Source: Chlamydiales bacterium
GTDB lineage: Bacteria; Chlamydiota; Chlamydiia; Chlamydiales; JAACFD01
NCBI GenBank assembly: GCA_009937555.1
Contig: JAACFD010000007.1
Location: 1 to 22,415, forward strand
DNA: 22,415 bases
Reading direction: 5' to 3'
Position 1 is the first letter of the stretch. The number at the start of each line of letters is the position of its first letter. The position numbers were made by a program, and so were the translations under genes. The notes under the pieces are model-generated. The model worked only from the letters and a program-made list of their open reading frames with translations. It ran no database searches and had not been told where the DNA came from. Positions 6,965 through 14,573 of this stretch are shown here, one piece after another.

Positions 6965-8437
6965 CTAAGAGCGAGTTTTTTGCCCCATTCTAGTAAGAAT
7001 AAAAGATAGCACACAAACAATAGCAAGCCATAGCCATCGCACGTAAAAAGCTAGTTCACCTCTTAAGTCCCACTCAGATTTTAAAGCAAAAAATAGTGAT
7101 ATTAACAAAATAAAGAGAGAGAAGTATTTTAGGCAGTAATAGTAAGGGTGCCTTTTACCATTCTTGCTCCAAATAGCATCTCGTTTAATTTCTTTTGAGA
7201 AATACATAAAAGCTAAGATCTGAGCAATTCCTCCTACAAGCATGATATTTCCAATAACCATTGGTTCAAGTGCATCGGTTAGGTGAATACCATTTCCTAA
7301 ACAGAAAATAAAGCTTAAGCAGCCAATTACAGTAAGGGCAATACTTACAGCTTTTTTTCTTGAAAGAGAAAACTCAACCTCTAAGTTACCACTTACGCTT
7401 TCAACGATTGAAAATAAACCTGTAATTCCAGCAATAAAAACAGAGAAGAAGAAAAGAAAACCAAAAATCTGAGATAAGATAGGGGGGAATGACTTTAAGA
7501 TAACAGGAAAAATAATATAACCAATCTCAAAGGTGGAGGCTTTAGAGACTATTGAGGAAAATGAAGCTCCTTGTGAGTGGGCCATGTAGGCAATGCTACC
7601 AAATATAACAAAACCACTAATGAAAGAGATAGAAAAGTCTGCTAGAGCAACTTTTGTCATAGCTCTTCTCATATCAGTAGAGGGCTGAGTGTGCCTTGAG
7701 TAACCAACCACAATACCTATTCCCAAAGAAAGACTAAAAAATAGCTGGCCAAAGACATCTCGCCATAAAGACATTTGGCTTAGCTTAGAAAAATCAGGCT
7801 TAATATAGTGCCAAAACCCCTCAAAACTTCCAGGTAGAAAACATACTGTTAATAAAAACAGGGCTATCATAACTGTTAGAATGGGTAAAAAAGCTGAGCA
7901 CCATCGCTCAATACCCTTTTTTATGTCTTTTGATAAGACATACCAAGTAAAGATAACCACAGCTGTATTAGCTAATAGTAGGGGGGTAGAAAACCAGGAA
8001 AATTCAGATAATGATGAAGTGCTTTTTAAAAAACTTTGACTGAAAAAAGTAGCTGTATCTTGGGGAATCATATTAAATAAGGCAAAAACACTATAAGCTA
8101 CAGCCCATGAGGTTAATACTGTGTAAAAAGCACCAATTGTAGTTACTGTAAATACTGAGACCCAGCCAAAAAAAGCGCTGTTTTTAGGCCCATGCTTTCT
8201 GTAAACGGTTACTAGAGGAGCCTGGCTTTTTTGACCCAAAATACCTTCTAAAAAAAGCATTGGTATGCCAAGGATGAATAAAGCGATGAAAAAAGGGATT
8301 AAGAAAGCTCCACCACCATTACGGTAGCACTGAGAGCTAAAGCCAAGTAAATTAGCAAAGCCAATGGCTGTACCTACCATTGACCATATGTAGCCTTTTT
8401 CTGATTCAAAACCCTGTTCATTTGCTTGTTTCCCCAC
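6965..8437 (-). CDS. NSS-family sodium-dependent transporter
   Basis: This inner-membrane symporter of 490 residues belongs to the neurotransmitter:sodium symporter family, which imports amino acids or related solutes with Na+. About twelve hydrophobic segments are visible. Helix 1 (VGTAIGFAN, residues 21-29) and the NGGGAF motif at 40-45 are family hallmarks, as are FFSLSLGIGI in helix 6 and FIAGITGLFS in helix 8. Asn29 fits a Na+ ligand by comparison with LeuT Asn27. The usual RFP after that Asn is replaced by Gly-Phe-Ser (32-34), so the Arg that closes the outer gate in LeuT is absent. The start is GTG at 8437, chosen because GGAGG lies exactly five bases upstream. The substrate cannot be deduced. 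A divergent potassium-channel gene lies upstream and a hairpin follows the stop. Confidence 0.92.
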   Translation of the reverse strand: MGKQANEQGFESEKGYIWSMVGTAIGFANLLGFSSQCYRNGGGAFLIPFFIALFILGIPMLFLEGILGQKSQAPLVTVYRKHGPKNSAFFGWVSVFTVTTIGAFYTVLTSWAVAYSVFALFNMIPQDTATFFSQSFLKSTSSLSEFSWFSTPLLLANTAVVIFTWYVLSKDIKKGIERWCSAFLPILTVMIALFLLTVCFLPGSFEGFWHYIKPDFSKLSQMSLWRDVFGQLFFSLSLGIGIVVGYSRHTQPSTDMRRAMTKVALADFSISFISGFVIFGSIAYMAHSQGASFSSIVSKASTFEIGYIIFPVILKSFPPILSQIFGFLFFFSVFIAGITGLFSIVESVSGNLEVEFSLSRKKAVSIALTVIGCLSFIFCLGNGIHLTDALEPMVIGNIMLVGGIAQILAFMYFSKEIKRDAIWSKNGKRHPYYYCLKYFSLFILLISLFFALKSEWDLRGELAFYVRWLWLAIVCVLSFILTRMGQKTRS

Positions 8438-8673
8438 AAAAACCTCCGAGACTGTCTGTGAATAGTAAAATAAATTATACTTAGTAATGATAAGATACGA
8501 TTAAGCTAGCAGTAGTGTATTTCTTAGGAAGAAAAAGTGTAAGGACGAGTCTAGTTTTGATGCGATCGTTTTCATTGATTTGTTACCTGATATTAATTGC
8601 TAGCTAATACTTGAAGTAAATGATGAAGGATTTTGCCTTCTAATCCAAAGTAGGCAGTATACCTAAATGGTCT

Positions 8674-8710
8674 AAAAAAAAAAGGTAAAAAGATGAAATC
8701 TTTTTACCTT
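8674..8710 (-). terminator. Perfect hairpin with T-run on the minus strand
   Basis: AAGGTAAAAAGAT (8682-8694) pairs with ATCTTTTTACCTT (8698-8710) around a three-base loop. The + strand has ten A just before it (8672-8683 region). Read on the - strand, the hairpin is therefore followed by T's, as in an intrinsic terminator. No gene is known to end here on that strand, so it could end an antisense or leader RNA. On the + strand it would be a structured leader without a T-tail. Confidence 0.5.
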
Positions 8711-8714
8711 AATC

Positions 8715-8750
8715 GCTAAGTTCTAACAAAAGGAGGAAAAAAAACTTAGC
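8715..8750 (+). promoter_or_regulatory. Leader hairpin holding an AGGAGG in its loop
   Basis: GCTAAGTT (8715-8722) and AACTTAGC (8743-8750) pair around a 20-base loop that contains AGGAGG (8731-8736). This very good Shine-Dalgarno match has no ATG, GTG or TTG at normal spacing in the potassium-channel frame. It may be a regulatory leader or a decayed start region. Confidence 0.35.
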
Positions 8751-8794
8751 TAGTTGTGAATTTTAAAGTCATCATGATATAGATAAATTTTTAA

Positions 8795-9562
8795 GTGTTT
8801 TTAAAGAAAATTATAAAAAAGAATAAAGTTGCTAGGTTCGAAAGAAAGATGAAGTTTAAAAAAAATAGTTGGGGGTCTTTTGATAAAGATCACCAAGGTT
8901 TATTTCCAGCACTCATTTTCTCTAAAGAAAACTGGTTTTACCTTTTCCATATGCTCATTTTTGTTTTGCTACTTTATCCATACCTTGAAGTAGCAGCTCA
9001 AGATAAACCATGGATCTTTACGTTACTAAACTCAGCCTTGACTGTAACTATAGTTTACACCGTAAGCTTCAACTTTAAACAGTTTTTAGTGGCTCTGATA
9101 CTAGGTAGTATAGAGCTTATCTTTTTGTTCTTTCCTTTTTTACCCTACAGCTTTTTAGCAGCAAATGTTGCTACAGCACTACTGTATGTCTATACCATGC
9201 TTCTTATACTTGCATACTTAGTGCATGCTAAGGATATTGGGATAGGAGAAATTTATGGTTCGATCTCTCTCTATATATTGATAGGGATGACCTGGGCTGT
9301 TTTTTATCAGTTGATAGAGTACTTTCATCCTGGTTCATTTTACATAGATGCACAGCATAATCTAGATAGGGCACTTACATGGTCAGATTTTATTTTCTTC
9401 TCTTTTACTACTCTGACAACTTTAGGTTATGGAGATATAAGCCCAGTAAGTTCTTATGCTCGTTCTTTATCTATTATTGAAGCTCTAACAGGTGTGGTCT
9501 TTATCGCGGTTATTGTCTCAAGGTCCATAGGTCTACACTTAGCAGGACAAGCAAAAAAATAG
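8795..9562 (+). CDS. Potassium channel with TLGYGD filter
   Basis: The protein is up to 255 residues with about six hydrophobic segments, near residues 46-65, 74-92, 96-118, 121-143, 155-172 and 224-246. The selectivity filter TLTTLGYGD (206-214) sits between a pore helix (SDFIFFSF) and the last membrane helix, the standard two-helix pore module of K+ channels (Ion_trans_2 type). It would conduct K+ across the inner membrane. No ligand-binding or RCK domain follows, since the protein ends ten residues after the last helix. The start is uncertain. GTG at 8795 gives the longest form but lacks a ribosome binding site. ATG at 8849 (residue 19) is in frame and removes a very basic stretch, but its upstream GAAAGAAAG is only moderate. 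The family is secure and the start is not. Confidence 0.9.
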   Translation: MFLKKIIKKNKVARFERKMKFKKNSWGSFDKDHQGLFPALIFSKENWFYLFHMLIFVLLLYPYLEVAAQDKPWIFTLLNSALTVTIVYTVSFNFKQFLVALILGSIELIFLFFPFLPYSFLAANVATALLYVYTMLLILAYLVHAKDIGIGEIYGSISLYILIGMTWAVFYQLIEYFHPGSFYIDAQHNLDRALTWSDFIFFSFTTLTTLGYGDISPVSSYARSLSIIEALTGVVFIAVIVSRSIGLHLAGQAKK

Positions 9563-9565
9563 TCT

Positions 9566-9593
9566 TTGGAAGTTCTTTACTTTTTGCTATATT
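9566..9593 (+). promoter_or_regulatory. Candidate promoter for the MATE gene
   Basis: TTGGAA (9566-9571) and TATATT (9588-9593) are spaced 16 bases, just after the potassium-channel stop and about 60 bases before the MATE start. The match is good but unproven. Confidence 0.4.
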
Positions 9594-9653
9594 CGTTTTT
9601 TCTTAAGTTAAAAAAATATAGTTAATTTAGACCTTAGAGGTATTGAGGTTGTC

Positions 9654-11009
9654 ATGAAAAGTAAGGCTTCCCTAATAGAGGGCAAAGAAAGTTCCGTTTT
9701 AATTAAAATGTCTATACCCATGACAATAGGCATACTGTCTATTTTCTTCTTTAACTTAGCAGATGTGTACTTCGTGGCAAAGCTTGGTCCCGAGCCTTTA
9801 GCAGCTCTTGGGTTTTGCTTACCTATAGCATTGCTTTTAACCAATATCAACCTAGGTGTTGGAACAGGGGCAACTTCTATTATCTCAAAACTTATTGGAG
9901 AGAAAGATAACAAAAGCTGTCTTAAGCGCACTGTTGCGGCTTGTTATGTTTGCTTGGGAGCAATATGCCTGATATACACAGCTATCTGCATCTGTTTTTT
10001 AGATGACTTATTCTTACTTCTTGGAGCGAGCAAACAGACTATCTCATTAATTGAGGCTTATCTAATACCTTGGCTTATAGGGTCTATATTGTTGACTCTT
10101 TTGATGTTAACAAGTGCGGTGCTGCGAGCAACTGGAGATACTAAAACCCCTTCAATGATCATGCTGGCAGCTGGTGTTGCTAATGCATGTCTCAACCCTT
10201 TGTTTATCTTTGGCTTTGCTTTTATCCCTGCCATGGGAATACAAGGAGCTGCTTATGCTACTGTTTTTTCTTGGGCTGTTGCTTCGTTTCTAGCACTGCG
10301 TTTGCTACATAAAAAAGAAGGTATTCTTAGTTTAAGAGCTTTTAGAATGAGTAGTTTCTATCAAGATGTTAAGCCCGTTTTGTCAGTGGGGCTTCCAGCT
10401 GCTTTTAGCAATATTTTAGTTCCCTTATCTTCCAGTATACTCACCTGGCTATTGGCAAAAGAGTCGGAGGTATATGTGGCAGCTTTTGGTGTGGCCAACC
10501 GTTTAGAACCGCTAGCTTTAGTCATTGTGATTTCTTTAACAGCCACTATGGTCCCTTTTGTAGGGCAAAACTGGGGAGCAGGTCAAATTCATCGCATACG
10601 CAACGCTATGCTTTTTGCCTTTAAGTTTGTAATGGGTTTTGAGCTAAGTGTTGCTTTAGTGATGTGGCTATTTTCTAAGCAAATCACGTCTCTTTTCACT
10701 AAAGATCCTATTGTAGCAGAGAGTTTACAATCTTACCTCTATCTAGTCCCTATTAGTTTTGGTTTTCAAGGCATGGCTCTACTAGTTACAAGCTTTTTAA
10801 ATGCTTTTCAGAAGCCACTATTAGCTTCTATTATTATTATAGGAAGACTTTTTGCCTTTCAAATTCCCTTAGCTTTTATAGGCCTTCAATATATGGGAGC
10901 TAGTGGAGTCTTCTTGGGGAAAAGCATAGCAGGTGTATTAAGCGGCATTTCTGCATGGATGGTATACAGGTCTTTGATGAGAAAAGAATTAGCTAAAGTA
11001 AAGGTCTAA
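9654..11009 (+). CDS. MATE-family efflux transporter
   Basis: This inner-membrane protein of 451 residues, the usual MATE length, has about twelve hydrophobic segments in two similar halves. The first half shows the family pattern (LADVYFVAKLGPEPLAALGF, residues 36-55, then GVGTGATSIISKLIGEKD). The second half repeats it in part (FGVANRLEPLALVI, then TMVPFVGQNWGAGQ near 298-311). MATE proteins exchange cationic drugs or metabolites for Na+ or H+. The first half looks closer to the DinF/NorM branches than to eukaryotic MATEs, but I cannot place it exactly. The ATG at 9654 is supported by GAGG five bases upstream. The LRR gene follows 76 bases downstream on the same strand and may share a transcript. 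The substrate is unknown. Confidence 0.93.
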   Translation: MKSKASLIEGKESSVLIKMSIPMTIGILSIFFFNLADVYFVAKLGPEPLAALGFCLPIALLLTNINLGVGTGATSIISKLIGEKDNKSCLKRTVAACYVCLGAICLIYTAICICFLDDLFLLLGASKQTISLIEAYLIPWLIGSILLTLLMLTSAVLRATGDTKTPSMIMLAAGVANACLNPLFIFGFAFIPAMGIQGAAYATVFSWAVASFLALRLLHKKEGILSLRAFRMSSFYQDVKPVLSVGLPAAFSNILVPLSSSILTWLLAKESEVYVAAFGVANRLEPLALVIVISLTATMVPFVGQNWGAGQIHRIRNAMLFAFKFVMGFELSVALVMWLFSKQITSLFTKDPIVAESLQSYLYLVPISFGFQGMALLVTSFLNAFQKPLLASIIIIGRLFAFQIPLAFIGLQYMGASGVFLGKSIAGVLSGISAWMVYRSLMRKELAKVKV

Positions 11010-11085
11010 TCTTAGGCTTTAGAAAAATACTTGATGCAAAGTAGCAGAAGTCTTAAGTTGCTTGTAAACCATGAGGAGAGCAAGC

Positions 11086-12009
11086 ATGACTTCAGGATTA
11101 CGTCCCCTAAATCATTACCCAATTCTAGCCCCTTCAAGGCCTATTGCTATTACCCCAAAGGTAGATCTAACTATAACTACTGTATGTGCAATAGCTTATG
11201 TTTATCTTGCCTACAGTCTGGTTGAGCATGTTCTAAACCAGACTCTTTACTATAAAGCTTCCTGGGAAGAGCTTTACCTTACAGGAAAAACTAAAGCTAT
11301 TGAAGATCCTTCAAGTAAGACAAGCTTTACCTTCCCCGAAGCTTATAAGACAAATTCTATTGCAGTAGCAAAGTTAGATAATCTATCAGAGACAAACACT
11401 GAAATAAGAGTCCTAGACTTATCTGGAGTTAAAGGTCTTCAAGCTCAAACAGTCATTAAACTCATTAAAAGTATGGGAAATTTAAGAGAGTTAAATTTAT
11501 CTAATACCGGCCTTAGCAACAGTGAGTTTACAGAAATATTTGAAGCTCTAGAAAGTTATGGACGTTTGCCAGACATAAAAAAATTATCTCTTTCAGGGCT
11601 CTCTCTGAGTTGTGAGAACTCGGTAGAGTTCATTAACTTTTTTACAGGTTTGGAAGAGCTAAATGTTAGTAATAGTTCTCTAACAACAGAGCTTTTCATA
11701 GGTTTAAGGCTATTAAATTTACAAACTCTAGATATAAGCTGTTGCAATAGGCTAAAAGCTGAGGAAATAGCGGAACTCACAATAACCCCAGGATTTCTAG
11801 GGAGTTTGAAATCTTTGACTGCAAAGTCGTGCTCAAATTTATTTAGAAGCTCTGAATTTGTCTCTGCTATTGCAAGAGGAGTAGCTTCTCTAAAGAGCAT
11901 TGTGTTAGATAAAGATACTGTAGAGAACCCTGAAAGTAGAACTAATTTGGCCTGGCTTGTGAATCGAAGAGAAAACATTACTCTATGGTATCCAGAAGAG
12001 GATGTGTAG
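11086..12009 (+). CDS. Membrane-anchored leucine-rich-repeat protein
   Basis: The start chosen is ATG at 11086 because GAGGAG lies seven bases upstream. An in-frame ATG at 11071 would overlap that site and is less likely. The product has 307 residues. An N-terminal segment near residues 28-46 (ITTVCAIAYVYLAYSLV) is one membrane helix. Residues about 108-275 hold about six leucine-rich repeats, read from IRVLDLSGVKGL, LRELNLSNTGLS, IKKLSLSGLSLS, LEELNVSNSSLT, LQTLDISCCNRL and LKSLTAKSC. Their spacing of about 26-30 residues is like the cysteine-containing or RNase-inhibitor-like types. LRRs bind proteins, so a host-facing or envelope scaffold role is possible. No enzymatic domain follows. The stop lies seven bases from the stop of the convergent Smr gene. 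Confidence in the LRR fold is good; the function is inferred. Confidence 0.85.
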   Translation: MTSGLRPLNHYPILAPSRPIAITPKVDLTITTVCAIAYVYLAYSLVEHVLNQTLYYKASWEELYLTGKTKAIEDPSSKTSFTFPEAYKTNSIAVAKLDNLSETNTEIRVLDLSGVKGLQAQTVIKLIKSMGNLRELNLSNTGLSNSEFTEIFEALESYGRLPDIKKLSLSGLSLSCENSVEFINFFTGLEELNVSNSSLTTELFIGLRLLNLQTLDISCCNRLKAEEIAELTITPGFLGSLKSLTAKSCSNLFRSSEFVSAIARGVASLKSIVLDKDTVENPESRTNLAWLVNRRENITLWYPEEDV

Positions 12010-12016
12010 TGTAACC

Positions 12017-12271
12017 TTAGTGCTTAAAGTGAACAAAAATACGTCCAAAGTTTTTACTATCTTTTTCCACTCTATGGTAAAGCTGCTTAATATGCTTTTG
12101 AGCTAAAAAGCGCAGAACTTTCTTTTTAAGCTGTCCACTTCCTTTTCCAGGGATAATTTCAACGCAGGAAATACGCTTTTCAACAGCCTCCTCAATCACA
12201 TCATTCAAGGCTTCGTCAAGGGCTTTACTTTGATTAAAAATAGGGTGCAAGTCAAGCTTAAGCTTACTCAT
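12017..12271 (-). CDS. Small stand-alone Smr-domain protein
   Basis: The protein has 84 residues, one Smr domain with almost nothing else. The family marks are LDLH at residues 6-9 and GKGSGQLKKKV at 42-52, matching the Smr pattern of a DLH motif followed by G-x-G-x-G-x-L. The end, FGRIFVHF, is also typical. Smr domains are best known as nucleases that nick or cleave DNA or RNA, including in ribosome rescue and MutS2. Here the usual H-G before KGSG is P-G. No MutS part is present. The ATG at 12271 overlaps the stop of the upstream small gene by four bases (ATGA), so translation is likely coupled. The target is unknown, but the domain assignment is firm. Confidence 0.88.
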   Translation of the reverse strand: MSKLKLDLHPIFNQSKALDEALNDVIEEAVEKRISCVEIIPGKGSGQLKKKVLRFLAQKHIKQLYHRVEKDSKNFGRIFVHFKH

Positions 12272-12426
12272 ATAGTTGGCTTTTTTTTACGCTTTTTTGC
12301 CTTGCTTATAGCACGAACTTCTTTTGTTGGAAATAGAGCTAAGTTAATCTTTTTTTTAGCAGGAGATTTCTCCTTTACAAATTGCTCATATGCAGAAGGA
12401 GTTCTTTTTGAGTTATTTGAAGACAT
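12268..12426 (-). CDS. 52-residue basic protein coupled to the Smr gene
   Basis: A frame from ATG at 12426 to TGA at 12270-12268 encodes 52 residues. It begins MSSNNSKRTPSAYEQFV and ends in a Lys/Arg-rich tail (AKKRKKKPTI). A strong GGGGGGA ribosome binding site lies four bases upstream of the ATG. The stop overlaps the Smr start by four bases (ATGA), the classic sign of coupled genes. The basic C-terminus could bind nucleic acid, which would suit a partner of a nuclease domain, but this is inference. I recognise no family. I judge it real from the ribosome binding site and the overlap. Confidence 0.65.
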   Translation of the reverse strand: MSSNNSKRTPSAYEQFVKEKSPAKKKINLALFPTKEVRAISKAKKRKKKPTI

Positions 12427-12552
12427 AGTTTCCCCCCATTGTTACTTAATTTAAGGGTATATGAAGATTATCGGCTCATTTTTATTTTACTTAATAGCTG
12501 AGCAGGTCGTAGGAAAGCTCAAAAAGCTTTAACCTTTTAATAATAAATACAG

Positions 12553-12680
12553 TATAATTTTTATGCGAAGTGTTAAAAAATCAAAAATTAGCCATTATTG
12601 GCAGTAAATAAGTCACTTAAACTTCATTAATAGCTTGTTTAAGTAATATTTATGAATACTTAATATTAATAGCTTATAAT
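12553..12680 (+). promoter_or_regulatory. Intergenic region with two TATAAT boxes and dyads upstream of 12720
   Basis: Two exact TATAAT boxes occur at 12553-12558 and 12675-12680. The second is about 40 bases before the ATG at 12720, with a weak -35. Between them ACTTAAAC (12615-12622) and GTTTAAGT (12637-12644) form an 8-base dyad around 14 bases. TTAATAGCT recurs at 12491, 12627 and 12666. The dyad could be an operator. The rest of the 290-base gap shows no gene. Confidence 0.4.
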
Positions 12681-12719
12681 TAGTTAGTTAAAAACGAGGG
12701 AACATAAAGGGAATAGATA

Positions 12720-14462
12720 ATGACGTCAAGAATTTCATCTAGAGATCCTGTCAGAATACCACTCACAGAATATAGAAAACCAGCAAGGTCTGATCCTTTA
12801 GGAGAAGCTAGTATTTCAACGAGAAGTGAGCTGCCCAGCGATAGCAGAGTAGATTTTCGCTTAGTCTCTAGAGTTTGCCTAGAAGTCATTAAAGATTCAA
12901 AATCTTTGCCAACTAAGCCTCCTCAAACTCTATCCACACTACATACCGGTAGACAGATAAAGCGTTCGCACAGCGAATCGTTACTATACCGTGGAGCTGT
13001 AGATGCTTATAGCGTTTCTGTTTCGTCACTTGACTCTTTAGTTTCACCACCAAGATCTATTCAGCCTGATAAAAAAATAGCTCTTATAGGAGTATCTTCT
13101 AGTCTAAACCGCCGTTTAAATCACTTACAAGAAACCTTTTCCTCCTTACTAGAGGAGTGTAAAAGCCTACCTTCTAGAAAAATCAGAGAGTTTCTTAGCC
13201 TAAACCTTAAGTCTATTAAACAGGTAAAGACTGTTGCCAAAAGTGTTGTTAGGGTTTTGAATAACCCAGGCTTATCTTTGAGGGCGATGGAAAAATCGGA
13301 GAATTTTTTAGTGCAGTCTCGTAATTACTTGGACGAGCTTGAAGGAGCTCTGGCAAAGCTAAGGCCTTTTATCAGTATACTCAGAGAAGACAGTGTAGGA
13401 GTATTGACTGTGCTAGACCCTACTCTCCAAGGCTTAATGCAGGAGCTTTCAGAGATAATTCCTCTGGTATATGAATATAAAAAGCAGCTCTCTTTATCTA
13501 AGGTAAAGCTAGATTCTGGCAATGTCTTAACTAGCTTTGCTTCTTTAGGTATAAACAGGGGATTAAAAGACTTTGTAGAAGCAGAACTTCAATCTCTAAA
13601 TGATCTACTGCTAGAGCTTTCAAAGGAGTTAGACCTTGGAGCAAGGAAACTTAAAAGAGACTTATGCAGGCTATCATTAGGAGGGGATGAGGGTTCTTTA
13701 TCGGTGAGTGTGGTAGCTGCAGCAAAGGCAGACTATAGATTTAACCTCTCTATTTCTCAGTTAGATGCATCTACAGACCAGCTTGCTAGATTGAGTTCAT
13801 CGCTCCAAGCAGAAGAATTATCGGACGTTAATCTTAAAGCTAGAGCAAAAGCCTTAGCTTTAATTGATGATACAGTGTTTAGGGATGAAGCTATAGAAGC
13901 TGTTTCTTCTGACTGTAAAATTCTTATACTTTCATCACTAAAAGAGTTTGTCCTAGCAGTTCAGCATCTAAAAAGCTATTTAGAAGACTGGAGAGAAGAG
14001 TATACTGAACGTGCAACTTTTTTTGATAACTTAGAGATATTAGAAAGTTATAAGTCAGATTTTATAGCTATTTATAACTATTTGAAGTCCATTCTAGTAT
14101 CTAAAGAAGAGGAACTTGAAGTTGAAAGAAGCGCTCCAATTAGATTGTTAACAGCGAGACAAAAACTAGCTTTATCTAATGAACTAGTGGACTTTAGCAC
14201 TTTAGAGCCCTTAAGAGAGTCTTCTGGTGACATTTTACAGTATCCTTGTGAGCATTATGTTACTGATAGTTCTTACCAGTCAGCACTGTTACACACAATG
14301 CTTAGAGTCTCTTTATTATGGGATGTACTTAATCAAGAAGATCCTATTAGAGCTATTGAAAACAATAAGGAAGCATTCTTAGAGGAATTAGAGGAAAAAG
14401 ATAGCTCCTCAATGGCTTTAACTTGTCCATGCTGTAAAACTAAAGTATTAGAAGGTGAATAA
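12720..14462 (+). CDS. Long helical protein ending in RING-like Cys/His pattern
   Basis: The protein has 580 residues with no signal peptide or membrane segment. Residues 1-115 are Ser/Arg/Pro-rich and probably disordered. Residues 115-500 are mostly helical with Leu-rich and charged heptads, such as KQVKTVAKSVVRVL near 167-180 and LQSLNDLLLELSKEL near 290-304. The end carries PCEHYVTDSSYQSALLHTML (C510, H512) and then CPCCKTKV (C569-C572). The order C-x-H, helix, C-P-x-C recalls the second half of RING or degenerate U-box domains of ubiquitin ligases, but the gap is long and the first Cys pair is not obvious. A different zinc site is the main alternative. The ATG at 12720 follows AAAGGGA. 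It converges on the lipase-like gene. Gene certain, function inferred. Confidence 0.8.
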   Translation: MTSRISSRDPVRIPLTEYRKPARSDPLGEASISTRSELPSDSRVDFRLVSRVCLEVIKDSKSLPTKPPQTLSTLHTGRQIKRSHSESLLYRGAVDAYSVSVSSLDSLVSPPRSIQPDKKIALIGVSSSLNRRLNHLQETFSSLLEECKSLPSRKIREFLSLNLKSIKQVKTVAKSVVRVLNNPGLSLRAMEKSENFLVQSRNYLDELEGALAKLRPFISILREDSVGVLTVLDPTLQGLMQELSEIIPLVYEYKKQLSLSKVKLDSGNVLTSFASLGINRGLKDFVEAELQSLNDLLLELSKELDLGARKLKRDLCRLSLGGDEGSLSVSVVAAAKADYRFNLSISQLDASTDQLARLSSSLQAEELSDVNLKARAKALALIDDTVFRDEAIEAVSSDCKILILSSLKEFVLAVQHLKSYLEDWREEYTERATFFDNLEILESYKSDFIAIYNYLKSILVSKEEELEVERSAPIRLLTARQKLALSNELVDFSTLEPLRESSGDILQYPCEHYVTDSSYQSALLHTMLRVSLLWDVLNQEDPIRAIENNKEAFLEELEEKDSSSMALTCPCCKTKVLEGE

Positions 14463-14491
14463 AGCCAAGAGTTTGCAAGAATTAATGCAGT

Positions 14492-14527
14492 AAAAAAAAA
14501 GAGTAGGTTTAGCTTACAAGCTTCTAC
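14492..14527 (-). terminator. Terminator after the lipase-like gene
   Basis: On the - strand, GTAG and AGCTT pair with AAGCT and CTAC (outer arms at 14524-14527 and 14503-14506, inner arms at 14518-14522 and 14511-14515) around a two-base loop. A run of nine T follows on that strand (A's at 14492-14500 on the + strand). The stem is interrupted by a small asymmetric bulge. It lies between the two convergent genes and may also slow + strand transcription. Confidence 0.6.
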
Positions 14528-14573
14528 TATTTATCTAAGGGTATATTATTGTAGTGGATATTTTGGATAGAGC

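Larger units (their letters stand above)
8438..8848. promoter_or_regulatory. Intergenic region between divergent symporter and potassium-channel genes
   Basis: About 360-410 bases carry no convincing gene. For the symporter (-) there is an exact TATAAT at 8474-8479 (reverse strand), with a weak -35 19 bases away. Towards the potassium channel lie two hairpins (8682-8710 and 8715-8750) and a strong Shine-Dalgarno-like AGGAGG (8731-8736) with no start codon at normal distance. I see nothing clear between about 8505 and 8670. Confidence 0.5.

Noticed and set aside
9608..9931. A 107-residue - strand frame at the start of the MATE gene
   Set aside because: The MATE frame has the family signature and a ribosome binding site. 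The reverse frame has no recognisable features.
11071..11088. Start of the LRR gene at ATG 11071
   Set aside because: The GAGGAG ribosome binding site lies just inside that start and sits seven bases before ATG 11086, which is therefore preferred.
11556..11978. A 140-residue - strand frame
   Set aside because: It lies opposite the leucine-rich-repeat gene. The repetitive composition of the real gene keeps the reverse frame open.
12230..12454. A 74-residue + strand frame
   Set aside because: It mirrors the small basic gene and the Smr start on the - strand, which have a ribosome binding site and an ATGA overlap.
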